DNA of 64,000 nt from an uncultured Coriobacteriaceae bacterium. GTDB lineage: Bacteria; Actinomycetota; Coriobacteriia; Coriobacteriales; Coriobacteriaceae. The notes beneath the pieces were generated by a model. The model saw only the letters and a list, made by a program, of their open reading frames with translations. It was not told the origin of the DNA and did not search any database. Location of the stretch: contig CALUOP010000005.1 in the NCBI GenBank assembly GCA_944322305.1, positions 62,001 through 126,000 of the forward strand, read 5' to 3'. The translations under genes and the position numbers were made by a program. Positions 53,874 through 61,922 of this stretch are shown here, in pieces (the stretch's first letter is position 1; each line of letters starts with the position of its first letter).

Positions 53874-55091
53874 ATGAGTAGCGAGCGGAATATGGCACAA
53901 CGGTCGAAGACCAACAATATGCCAGCCGGGCATTTGAAGGGCAAGGTGGACGAGAGGTTCCTCTCTGCTGGAATGTGGCATATCGCCCAATCGAGTAGCT
54001 CTGGGTACAGCAGCACGTCTCGGATGGACGACACCCTTGCGGTGGGTACGGTGTTTAGACGCGGTGCTTATAGTAAGGGCGCGCATGCGAGCGTGCTGCA
54101 TTCAAAGATTCCGCGCAGAACACGGCGATTCCAAAATCTCCAAGCGGTTCTCGACCAGGCGGAGAGAAACAGTAGCTGCGCAGCGATTGGCCCCGATGAC
54201 GAGAACTATCGTCTGGCACGGCAAAGCGTGCGTGATGGAGCGCTGCTCAACCCGTTTCCGTTGCTGTATGTACGCTCGCAATTTTGGCATAACCTCAAGC
54301 CGGGTGAACAGGCGCTTTGTATACTGCGCGGCGCGTACGAGGCGCATCCCTCATGGACGTTCTGTCTCTATTCGGCAGCGCTGGCTCATGGGCTCAGCGT
54401 GTCGTATCGCTTAGTGTCGCAGGTGTACGTGCGGTCTTCGCGTCGTTCGCCCACTCGTGGCAACGAGTATGTAAGGCGCTGCTATACGCGGGCGCGTGCC
54501 GACGAGGTGACAATGGCACGAGGACTGCCTGTAACCTCGCTGATGCAGACGCTGCTTGACTGTCTGATTGCTGGCCCGTTGCCCGATGCGCTGGCGATAA
54601 CCGACTCTGCCTTGCGGTTGTACGGCATAAGCAAGGAGGATCTTACTGCCTTCATGCTGGTACAGGGCAAGCGCCGTCCCGGCTTGCGCCGCGCGCTTGA
54701 GGTGGCTGCGCTGGCGGACGCGCGGGCAGAGAGCGGCGGAGAGTCCATTTTGCGCGGCGTCATTATTGCAGAAGGGTTCATGCTACCAACCAACTTGCAA
54801 GTTGAGCTGCCTGATCCGACGAGCCTGCGCGGCGTATTTCGCGCCGACATGCTTTGGGAATTACCGGACGGTCGCCGCGTTGTCGGCGAGCTCGACGGTG
54901 CGGAGAAGTACGTTGATGAGCGCATGCGCGCCGGCAGGTCGACGGTCGACGTCCTCCTGGAGGAACGGCAGCGGGAGTCGCGCATTACGGCGCTGGGCAT
55001 GCCGGTGATGCGCTTTTTGTTCCGCCACGTGCGCGAGCCAGGGTACGTTGCGCATATCCTCGAGTCGTTCGGTATTCCGCGACGCTGGTAG
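53874..55091 (+). CDS. Accessory protein with AbiEi-like N-terminus and DUF559-like C-terminal domain
   Basis: 405 residues, lower in GC and with different codon choice from its neighbours. The middle part (ALNPFPLLYVRSQFW, GLPVTSLMQTLLDCL) resembles AbiEi-type antitoxin/transcriptional regulator proteins common in actinobacteria. The C-terminal 130 or so residues show a very-short-patch/DUF559-like nuclease pattern: Glu in GGESILRG, Asp in FRADMLWELPDGRR, and GELDGAEKYVD, then EERQRESRITALGMPVMRF. Nuclease activity is inferred, not shown. The start is the ATG after GCGGAGGCATCAC; an upstream ATG at 53790 has a weak RBS. It is flanked by two 162-bp direct repeats. Confidence 0.62.
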   Translation: MSSERNMAQRSKTNNMPAGHLKGKVDERFLSAGMWHIAQSSSSGYSSTSRMDDTLAVGTVFRRGAYSKGAHASVLHSKIPRRTRRFQNLQAVLDQAERNSSCAAIGPDDENYRLARQSVRDGALLNPFPLLYVRSQFWHNLKPGEQALCILRGAYEAHPSWTFCLYSAALAHGLSVSYRLVSQVYVRSSRRSPTRGNEYVRRCYTRARADEVTMARGLPVTSLMQTLLDCLIAGPLPDALAITDSALRLYGISKEDLTAFMLVQGKRRPGLRRALEVAALADARAESGGESILRGVIIAEGFMLPTNLQVELPDPTSLRGVFRADMLWELPDGRRVVGELDGAEKYVDERMRAGRSTVDVLLEERQRESRITALGMPVMRFLFRHVREPGYVAHILESFGIPRRW

Positions 55092-55128
55092 GAGGAACGT
55101 TGCAGTTGAAGGCTGCGTTGCCAGCCAC

Positions 55129-55290
55129 GTTGTGCTTGCGGTTCTCGCACGCAGCCACGTTGCGCTTGCGGTTATACCGCCCTGGAACGTTCCACTAGCA
55201 TTTCTCTACGGCGTAGAGGCCGAAAAGGGCGAGTTAGAGGAAAGCTTTGCTAGCGGAGCGTTCTACGATGAAGAAAAAGCAAGCAGAGCG
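55129..55290. repeat. 162-bp direct repeat, right copy
   Basis: Right-hand partner of 53316-53477, same orientation, offset 1813 bp, starting 37 bp after the accessory gene. The 200 bp after it (55291-55490) shows no gene; it is GC-rich again. Confidence 0.9.
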
Positions 55291-55490
55291 TTCTTGGATG
55301 ACAGTTGTACGAGCGCAGCGCGGCCCCATCGACAGGGGACGGCTTTGTGGTGGGGCGTGGGTTCGACGGGTGAACACGGGTGCCCGACACGAGAGCATGA
55401 TTCGACCGGCGCGGGAGCCGGACCCAAGGATGGAACCCGGATCCAGCGCGTGCGAAATGATCCTTCGCCTTTCAGGCGCGCGCCCGCCGG

Positions 55491-56771
55491 CTAGAACGGG
55501 CGCGGCATGAGGGTGCCGCCGGCGTAGCGGGCGCGGATGGCGCGGTCGTCACCGGTGTAGATGAAGTGCTCTAGCCGCTCCAGCGGCGTGCGGGCGAGAA
55601 GCGCGTCCAGCTCGGCTGTGCGCTCGTCGCCGATCACCAGCGCGTCGCAGCGGTAGCCGGGCTCGAAGCTGCCGGAGGGCTGGCTGAAGCCGGCGAAGCC
55701 GCCCGGCGCCTTGGTGGCCAGGTAGAGGGCCTCGGGCACAGAGGCGGCGCGCTCCTCGGCGCAGGCGACCTGGCGCAGCTTGGAGGTACGCACGGCGCAG
55801 GCGACGTGCCGCGAAAGCGCAACGTCGCTGCCGCCGGCAACGTCGCTGGCCACCGCGCACGCTATCCCCGCGTCAAGCCAGCGCCTGAGCGGCATGATCC
55901 CGCTGGTGAGGTTGGCGTTGCTCTGCGGGGAGTGCGCCACGAGCACGTGCTTCTCGCGCAGCAGATCGACCTCGGGGCCGGTGAGCCAGATGGCGTGCGC
56001 CAGCACGGTGCGCCTGGCAGGCATGAGGCCGAAGGCGTCGTACACGTGAGCGTAGCTGGGGGCGTCGGGATGCAGCTCGCGCACCAGCGCCACCTCGCTG
56101 CGGTTCTCGTCCACATGGGATTGAACGGGCAGCTGGTAGGTCTCAACCAGCCGGCCCAAGCCCTCCATGAGCTCCGGCGTGCAGGCAGGCACGAAGCGCG
56201 GCGTAGCGATGAACCCTATGCGGCGCAGCTCCTCGCGGCTGCGCTGCGCCAGCATCTCGGTTTGCGCCAGCGACGCGACAGTGTCCTCGCGCAGCTCGTC
56301 GGGGGCGTTGCGGTCCATGTTGACCTTGCCCACCAGCCCCGAGAAGCCGGCATCCTCGGCCAGGCGCATCAGGTGCCAGGTAGCCTCGGCATGCACGGTG
56401 GCGAACGCGCAGAAGCGCAGCGTGCCGGCCTCCCACAGCGCGTTCAGAAACGCCCGGTAGGCGCGGTCGGCAAACGCGGGGTCGGCAAAGCGCGCTTCCA
56501 GCGGGAAGGTGTGGTGGTTGAGCCAGGGCAGCAGCTCCTCGTCCATGCCGATGCCGGCGTTCAGAAACTGCGGCGCGTGCACGTGCGCGTCGGTGAACGC
56601 CGGGATGACGAGCGCGTCGCCGTAGTCGGCAACAGGCTGACCGACGCAGTCGGCGGGCAGCTCGTCAAAGACGCCGCGCACCGTCTCGCCGTCGGCAACG
56701 AGGTAGGCGCCCTCGCGCACTTCGACGCGCCCCAGCTCGGGCGTCCAGATCACGGTTCCCTTGAGGATCAT
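55491..56771 (-). CDS. guaD: Guanine deaminase
   Basis: A 426-residue amidohydrolase that converts guanine to xanthine. The metal motif is HVHAP with His63 and His65 (FTDAHVHAPQFLNAGIGMDE), closely matching the GuaD signature. HVDEN (His, about 219), HAIW and SDVAGGS supply the remaining ligands. The start is the ATG after GAAAGGAA; the frame runs 12 codons further upstream without support. It is downstream of the PTS EIIC gene on the same strand with a 216-bp GC-rich gap. Confidence 0.92.
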   Translation of the reverse strand: MILKGTVIWTPELGRVEVREGAYLVADGETVRGVFDELPADCVGQPVADYGDALVIPAFTDAHVHAPQFLNAGIGMDEELLPWLNHHTFPLEARFADPAFADRAYRAFLNALWEAGTLRFCAFATVHAEATWHLMRLAEDAGFSGLVGKVNMDRNAPDELREDTVASLAQTEMLAQRSREELRRIGFIATPRFVPACTPELMEGLGRLVETYQLPVQSHVDENRSEVALVRELHPDAPSYAHVYDAFGLMPARRTVLAHAIWLTGPEVDLLREKHVLVAHSPQSNANLTSGIMPLRRWLDAGIACAVASDVAGGSDVALSRHVACAVRTSKLRQVACAEERAASVPEALYLATKAPGGFAGFSQPSGSFEPGYRCDALVIGDERTAELDALLARTPLERLEHFIYTGDDRAIRARYAGGTLMPRPF

Positions 56772-56987
56772 GCGGGTTCCTTTCGCACGTAAGCGGAGGC
56801 GGCGCACACGCGATGCGCCGCGCGGGGTATGCCGGGCAGCCAGGCGCCAAGGCGGGGGCGCCGTCGGGCCGTATGCGCTTTACCCGAAGGCTTCGCGAGG
56901 GGGCAAAGCCGCCGGGTAAAGCGCGTCGCCGCCGCGGGCAGGGCAGGACAAGCGCGCCCTGCCCGCCCGCGGCAAGCGACGAGGCAG

Positions 56988-58307
56988 CTACGCCGCCTTG
57001 GCGGTGGCCACGGCCTCTTCGTCGCGCTTGAGCTGACTGCGTTCGTACACCTTGAAGAACGGGTAGTACATCGCAACGGTCAGCGGGATCAGCACCAGCG
57101 TGAACACCACGTTGCGCCAGTCCATGCTCGACAAAAACGCCTGCGCGAAGAACGGCGTGAACGACGGGTCGACGATGTAGCCCAGCCCGATCAGCCCCAG
57201 CGACTGCGCCAGGTAGGTGAGCGTGAGCGTCACGATGGGCGTCAGGATGAACGGGACGGCGATGATGGGGTTGAACACGATCGGCAGGCCGAAGATGACC
57301 GGCTCGTTGATGCCGCAGATGCCGGGGATAAGCGCCAGCTTGCCCAGCGTGCGGTTCTCGGGCACCTTGGAGAGGATCATGAGGATGATGAGGCCGAGCG
57401 TGTTGCCCGCGCCGCCCATGACCGAGATGCGGTACATCTGCAGGTTCATAACATGGGTGAGCGCCTCGCCGGCGGCGAACTGCTCGGCGTTGAGGCCGGT
57501 CTGCGCCACGCCCAGCGTGAAGACGATGGGGAAGATGATGGAGGAGCCATTGACGCCGAAGATCCACAGCACCTGCCCCAGCGTCACCACCAGCAGGAAG
57601 CCCGGCAGGCTGTTGGCGATGTCGAGGCCGGGGGTGAGCGCCTGCATCACGGCGGCGGGGAAGCTCACGCCGAGCCCGGCGATGAAGCCCAGGTTGATGC
57701 CGTAGAAGATCACGATGTTGGCCAGGAGCGGCAGCAGCGAGCTCATGAACGTGGCCACGGCCGGCGGAATGCTCGGCGGGAGGTTGAGCCGCATGTTGTG
57801 CTTGTCCATGAAGTGGGTGATCTCAACGGACAGGAGGCCGATGATGATGGCCACGAACAGGCCGTCGGCACCCAGGTACTGGGTCTGGAGCGTGCCCTCG
57901 GCAACGGGGGTGGCCACCATGAGGAAGGTCACGAGCGAGATGATGCCGCTGTTGGCCTGCGCCAGGCGGTACTCGCCGGCCAGCGAGTAGGCGATGCCGA
58001 AGGCCGAGATCAGGCCGACAAGGCCGAAGGTGAGGTTGTACGGCGTGGTGATGGCGTCGTAGTTGGCCACGGCCCAGTTCTTCCACGCGGCCAGCGCCTG
58101 CATGAACACGTTGGCGGTGGCGGGGTCGTACTGGTCCATGTTGATGGGCGGGTTCGCCGCGATGAGGAAGAACGCGCCGATGACCATGAACGGCAGGCTC
58201 AGGAACATGCCGTCGGAGATGGCTTGCAGGTGCCGCTCGCCGCCGATCTTCTCAGCGAAGGGCTGGACTTTGTCGTTTAAACGGTCGAGAAGAGAGGTGG
58301 TGCTCAT
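56988..58307 (-). CDS. PTS transporter subunit EIIC (lactose/cellobiose family)
   Basis: A 439-residue membrane component of a sugar phosphotransferase system, CelB/LacE-like. About ten hydrophobic segments are visible, starting at DGMFLSLPFMVIGAFFLIA. The signature GINEPVIFGLPIVFNP (about 336-351) contains the substrate-contact Glu. No EIIA or EIIB gene lies nearby, so it must borrow these. The start is the ATG after AAAAGGCGG. It is downstream of the MgsA_C-domain gene (about 105 bp gap), likely the same operon. The sugar could be a beta-glucoside. Confidence 0.92.
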   Translation of the reverse strand: MSTTSLLDRLNDKVQPFAEKIGGERHLQAISDGMFLSLPFMVIGAFFLIAANPPINMDQYDPATANVFMQALAAWKNWAVANYDAITTPYNLTFGLVGLISAFGIAYSLAGEYRLAQANSGIISLVTFLMVATPVAEGTLQTQYLGADGLFVAIIIGLLSVEITHFMDKHNMRLNLPPSIPPAVATFMSSLLPLLANIVIFYGINLGFIAGLGVSFPAAVMQALTPGLDIANSLPGFLLVVTLGQVLWIFGVNGSSIIFPIVFTLGVAQTGLNAEQFAAGEALTHVMNLQMYRISVMGGAGNTLGLIILMILSKVPENRTLGKLALIPGICGINEPVIFGLPIVFNPIIAVPFILTPIVTLTLTYLAQSLGLIGLGYIVDPSFTPFFAQAFLSSMDWRNVVFTLVLIPLTVAMYYPFFKVYERSQLKRDEEAVATAKAA

Positions 58308-58411
58308 AAAAGCCGCCTTTTCTTGTCGAAGGGGGTGGGGTTGCAAACGCGGTGGGCGAGAAGCGCGCGACGGGGTTGGCGGGGCCGTTGCCGCCGGCTG
58401 CGCAGCCGCGT

Positions 58412-59074
58412 TTACGCCTGGATCGCGCTGAACTTGAACGCCGAGGCGATGACCTTGTCGGGGCTGTAGTGCTTCAGCAGCTCGCCGTACTCCTCGCGGT
58501 AGGTGTTGGAGACCTCGGCCTGCGGGGTGACCTTGCACGCCACATTGAAGAAGTGCTCGGAGTCACGGCCCATCTGCTGGCCGCGCACGGTGTGCTTGTC
58601 CAGGGCGTAGTCGGGGATCTCGGGGACGTAGCCCATGGCGAAGTTCTTGATCACGATGTTCTTGAGGAAGTCCGTGGAGCGGTCCTTCTCGGACTCGCAC
58701 AGGTAGCGGATCGCGTGGAAGAAGAACATGGCGCGGTCGGACTCGTTGTACTGGAAGGTCTGGCGCATCTGGTTGAGTGCGTTGACCAGCACGGCGGCCT
58801 TGGGGTTGCCCATGCCGATGTCCTCAACCGAGATGGCCAGCAGGCGCCGCCAGAGCTTCTCCTCCCACGCCGGCGAGGTGATGTACATCTCGTAGGCGAA
58901 CTCGCAGGCCGCGCGCTCGTCGCCGCGGCGGATGCTCTTCTGCAGCGCGGAGATAACCTCGTCGCCGGGCAGGCCGTTGCGCGTTTTGCAGCGCGCCCAC
59001 GGATCCTCTACGAAGGGCTGCGCGCCGCCGGTGTCGGCGGGCTCAGCGGCGGGGGTGACGTGCTCTTCTGCCAT
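58412..59074 (-). CDS. Stand-alone MgsA_C (RarA C-terminal) domain protein
   Basis: 220 residues. From about residue 30 it matches the C-terminal domain of MgsA/RarA AAA+ ATPases: VISALQKSIRRGDERAACEFAYEM, then WRRLLAISVEDIGMGNPKAAVLV and MRQTFQYNESDRAMFFFHAI. The AAA+ ATPase half is absent: no Walker A or B is present. The first 30 residues are acidic and disordered. The start is the ATG after TGGGAGCACCT. It precedes the PTS EIIC. Function unknown; in RarA this domain forms the tetramer interface (family knowledge). Confidence 0.78.
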   Translation of the reverse strand: MAEEHVTPAAEPADTGGAQPFVEDPWARCKTRNGLPGDEVISALQKSIRRGDERAACEFAYEMYITSPAWEEKLWRRLLAISVEDIGMGNPKAAVLVNALNQMRQTFQYNESDRAMFFFHAIRYLCESEKDRSTDFLKNIVIKNFAMGYVPEIPDYALDKHTVRGQQMGRDSEHFFNVACKVTPQAEVSNTYREEYGELLKHYSPDKVIASAFKFSAIQA

Positions 59075-59177
59075 AGGTGCTCCCATCTGTTCGGGCATGC
59101 CGGGCGGCATGCGGTTTGCCTTGCGGTGCGGCGCCACGCGACCGCGCGGGCGCGTGGCCCAGCAGGTCGGACGAAAA

Positions 59178-59258
59178 AAGCACCTGCCCGCATAAGCCTC
59201 CACGTACGGCGCGCTGCGCGGCGAACCGAAAGTGGGCTGCTTATGCCGGCAGGTGCTT
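59178..59258. repeat. Inverted repeat upstream of the MgsA_C gene
   Basis: 20-nt arms (59178-59197 and 59239-59258) match at 19 positions, with outer AAGCACCTGCC and inner GCATAAGC. The 41-nt loop is GC-rich. On the minus strand it would lie in the 5' leader of the MgsA_C/EIIC transcript. Confidence 0.8.
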
Positions 59259-59362
59259 GGCTGATCGTGCGGATCTGCGTGCATTGCGCGGTTTTATGAT
59301 GCCCGATGCATACTATACGCCAAAAATGGTTATTGCGCGCCATTTGATTTGGGTGTGCGCGG

Positions 59363-59430
59363 GATCCAAGCAGATATTGCACATTTGCAGGTTGATTGAC
59401 GGCCCAAACTGTGCAGGATCTGCTTGGATC
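59363..59430. repeat. Inverted repeat GATCCAAGCAGAT
   Basis: Perfect 13-bp arms at 59363-59375 and 59418-59430, with additional pairing inside (GCACA with TGTGC). AT-richer than neighbours. A TATAGT on the minus strand near 59317 is a possible -10 for the MgsA_C gene. Confidence 0.75.
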
Positions 59431-59530
59431 TTTGCCGCGCCGGCTGGTTGCCCGCCCGCTTGGTCTCTGCCGCGCCGCTGCCCGCTCCCCGCGCAATGTA
59501 ACGAATCCGTCATCGGTTGGGCGGGAAGCG

Positions 59531-59566
59531 CTGGTGGGTACTTTAGTATGGTAAAGTACCCACCAG
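59531..59566. promoter_or_regulatory. Operator-like palindrome upstream of hisZG
   Basis: A 15-bp perfect dyad (CTGGTGGGTACTTTA and its complement) around GTATGG. The core ACTTTA-N6-TAAAGT recurs at 63336-63353 upstream of hisD; read on the minus strand the 18-bp cores differ at only two positions. It lies 73 bp before the hisZG start. Confidence 0.8.
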
Positions 59567-59638
59567 ATATGCCGAGGCGCCCGCCGCACGTTCCGTCTGC
59601 CCGCCGGTGCCGTACTTATATAAGAGAAAGGTCGCACC

Positions 59639-61348
59639 ATGATCGCAGCCGCCCCATGGGGTTTTCGCGACATCCTGCCCGAAGAAGCGCTGGTGCGCGA
59701 GCGCATCGCCCGCACCGTGCAGGACTGCTTCCAAGCCCACGGCTACCTGCCCATCGAGACGCCGCTGCTCGAGAACCGCGGCGTGCTCGAGGCCGGCGGC
59801 CGCATCGCCGACACGCCGCTGCAGCTCTTTGACGACGACGGCCGCCTGATGGTGGTGCGTTCCGAGCTCACGCTGCCCATCATCCGCATGGTCTCGGCCC
59901 GCCGCGGCGCGCTCAGCTTCCCGCTGCGCGTGCGCTACCAGGGGCCGGTGGTGCGCGAGCAGCCGCGCCTTGCCGGCCGCGAGCGCCAGTTCATCCAGCA
60001 CGGCGTGGAGCTTATCGGCGCGGGTGGCGCAGAGGCGGACGCCGAGGTGGTGGGCCTTGCCGCCGACGCCGCCGAGGCGCTGGCGCTGCCGGACTGGCTC
60101 GTGGTGTGCGGCAGCGTGCGGCCGCTCCACGCGGCGCTGGCCCACGTGGCCGACGCGCAGCTGGCCTGCGCGGTTATCGACTGCGTGCACGGCAACAACC
60201 TGGTCGACCTGGACGATGCCGTGGCGGAGGCCGAGGAGCGCGGCTCCTTGACGGCCGAGCTCGCGTGCGCCTTGCGCGAGATCCCGCGCGTGCACGGCGG
60301 CGCCGAGGCGCTTGACGCCGTGGATACGCTCATCGCGTCGGCGGGCATCCTGGGCTCGGCCACCGAGGAGCTGCGCGCGCTCATGGCCGCCTTTGCCGAG
60401 CGCGGCCAGGCGGATCGCCTGCGCTTCGACTTCTCCATCATGAACTCGTTCGACTACTACACGGGCCTGCTGTTCAAGGTGTACGCCGCGGGCCAAACCG
60501 AGTGCGTGTGCTCCGGCGGCCGTTACGACTCGTCGTTCGACGCGGGCGGCGAGTCCCTGCCGGCGGCGGGCTTCGCGTTCTCGCTGGAGCGCCTTGAGCT
60601 TGCGATGCCCGAGGACGCTCCGCGCGCCTCCGCTGCGGGCAAGAAGAGCGACAGCTACGGCGCGCGCCCGGCCTCCGTTTCCCCCGGCGTCCCCGCGCGC
60701 CCCGTCCGCCCGCTGCGCATCGCGGTGCCCAAGGGGTCGCTCTTTGCCGGGTCGGTGGACCTGCTCGAAGCCGCGGGCCTGGACGTGGCGCGGCTGCGCA
60801 ACCCGGGGCGGCACCTCGTGGTGCCGGGCGGCGCGGACGTTGAGTTCGTGATCGTGCGCGCCACCGACGCGCCGGCGTTCGTGAGCTGCGGCGGGGCCGA
60901 CTGCGGCATCTGCGGGCGCGACTCGCTCATCGAGGCCGACCTGGGGCTGTTGCAGCTGGTTGACCTGCGCTTCGGCGCGTGCCGCTTCATCGAGGCCGAG
61001 CCGGAGGGGCGCGCGGGGGAGGCCGAGTGCACCTACGCTCGCCGGGGCACGCTGCGCGTGGCCACCAAGTACCCCAAGATCGCACAGGGGTACTACGAGA
61101 GCCGCGGCATCCAAGCCGACATCGTGCAGCTGCACGGCAACATCGAACTCGGCCCCATCGTGGGCATGACCGACCGCATCGTGGACATCACCGCCACAGG
61201 CACCACCCTGCGCGAGAACCACCTGGTGGTGACCGGTGACATCCTGGAATGCACGGCGCGGTTCTTTGTGCATCCCGGCCGCGCGCGTCTGGATCCGCGC
61301 GTGCGCGCGCTGGGCGAGAAGCTTGCTGCGGCGGTGCGCGAGGGCTGA
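59639..61348 (+). CDS. hisG: ATP phosphoribosyltransferase, fused HisZ-HisG
   Basis: 569 residues in one frame. Residues 1 to about 322 are a HisZ regulatory subunit (class II HisRS paralogue: PWGFRDILPEEA, VRYQGPVVREQPR, SGGRYDSSF). A linker of about 40 residues (about 323-361, Pro/Ser/Ala-rich) leads to a short-form HisG (about 362-569) with RIAVPKGSLFAGS, LRVATKYPKIAQGYYE and the PRPP loop DITATGTTLRENHL (about 514-527). HisG normally needs separate HisZ for activity and histidine feedback. Here both are in one chain. The start is the ATG after GAAAGG. First step of histidine biosynthesis. Confidence 0.93.
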   Translation: MIAAAPWGFRDILPEEALVRERIARTVQDCFQAHGYLPIETPLLENRGVLEAGGRIADTPLQLFDDDGRLMVVRSELTLPIIRMVSARRGALSFPLRVRYQGPVVREQPRLAGRERQFIQHGVELIGAGGAEADAEVVGLAADAAEALALPDWLVVCGSVRPLHAALAHVADAQLACAVIDCVHGNNLVDLDDAVAEAEERGSLTAELACALREIPRVHGGAEALDAVDTLIASAGILGSATEELRALMAAFAERGQADRLRFDFSIMNSFDYYTGLLFKVYAAGQTECVCSGGRYDSSFDAGGESLPAAGFAFSLERLELAMPEDAPRASAAGKKSDSYGARPASVSPGVPARPVRPLRIAVPKGSLFAGSVDLLEAAGLDVARLRNPGRHLVVPGGADVEFVIVRATDAPAFVSCGGADCGICGRDSLIEADLGLLQLVDLRFGACRFIEAEPEGRAGEAECTYARRGTLRVATKYPKIAQGYYESRGIQADIVQLHGNIELGPIVGMTDRIVDITATGTTLRENHLVVTGDILECTARFFVHPGRARLDPRVRALGEKLAAAVREG

Positions 61349-61922
61349 GGCGCGGGCGGGCGCGCGGGGGCTGCGACGCGGCGGCGCAACGACGCGGCGG
61401 CCGGGCGGCAGGGCACTGGCGTGCGCCATTGCTTCCGCATGCATTTTCTATCTATGGAAACGTTCCGCATGCACTCTGTATCAGCTAGAAGCTAAAAATG
61501 GCCCGTTGCAAATACGGAATGCATGCGGAAGCACGCAGCTGAGACGCGCTGCATGCGCAACGATGCCTGCAACTGGCAGCTGCCGCTTACGCTTGCGTTT
61601 TCTTCATCTTGGAACGTTCTGCTGGCAGTCTTTGTCGTCATAGAAGGCAAAAACAGGCCTGTTGGAGGAAGAAAACGCTAGCGGAACGTTTTGGGAGGAA
61701 GGTTCTACAAGCGCAAGGGTGTAGCAGAGAGCGGTGTCGCGCGGCTTGTTGGGCGGAGCGAAGGGTTGCCGCGTGGGCGCGGCGCTTCGGCGCTGCTGTG
61801 GCGCGCCTGGCGCGAATGCGGGATAATAGGCGGCACAGCGTGCGACGGGGCGCGCGCTTCTCTAGCAAAAACGATGTTCCGGACCGTGGGTTGTGGCGGG
61901 GTGGCTGCGGCATACGGGAGAA
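61349..61922. repeat. Intergenic block of palindromic repeats before the sortase gene
   Basis: 61436-61560 holds GCATGC/TATCAG units like those at 34665-34757, e.g. CCGCATGCACTCTGTATCAGC followed by AATACGGAATGCATGCGG. 61611-61700 is a diverged relative of the 162-bp repeat hairpin (GGAACGTTCTGCTGGCA with GCTAGCGGAACGTT). No gene is convincing. Confidence 0.6.

Noticed and set aside
53874-55091. Insertion sequence transposase
   Set aside because: The flanking repeats are direct, not terminal inverted. No DDE, Y1 or serine recombinase motif is seen; the C-terminal acidic pattern fits a DUF559-like domain better.
55048-55494. 148-residue open frame over the right 162-bp repeat
   Set aside because: It starts inside the accessory gene in another frame and has no RBS or recognised domain.
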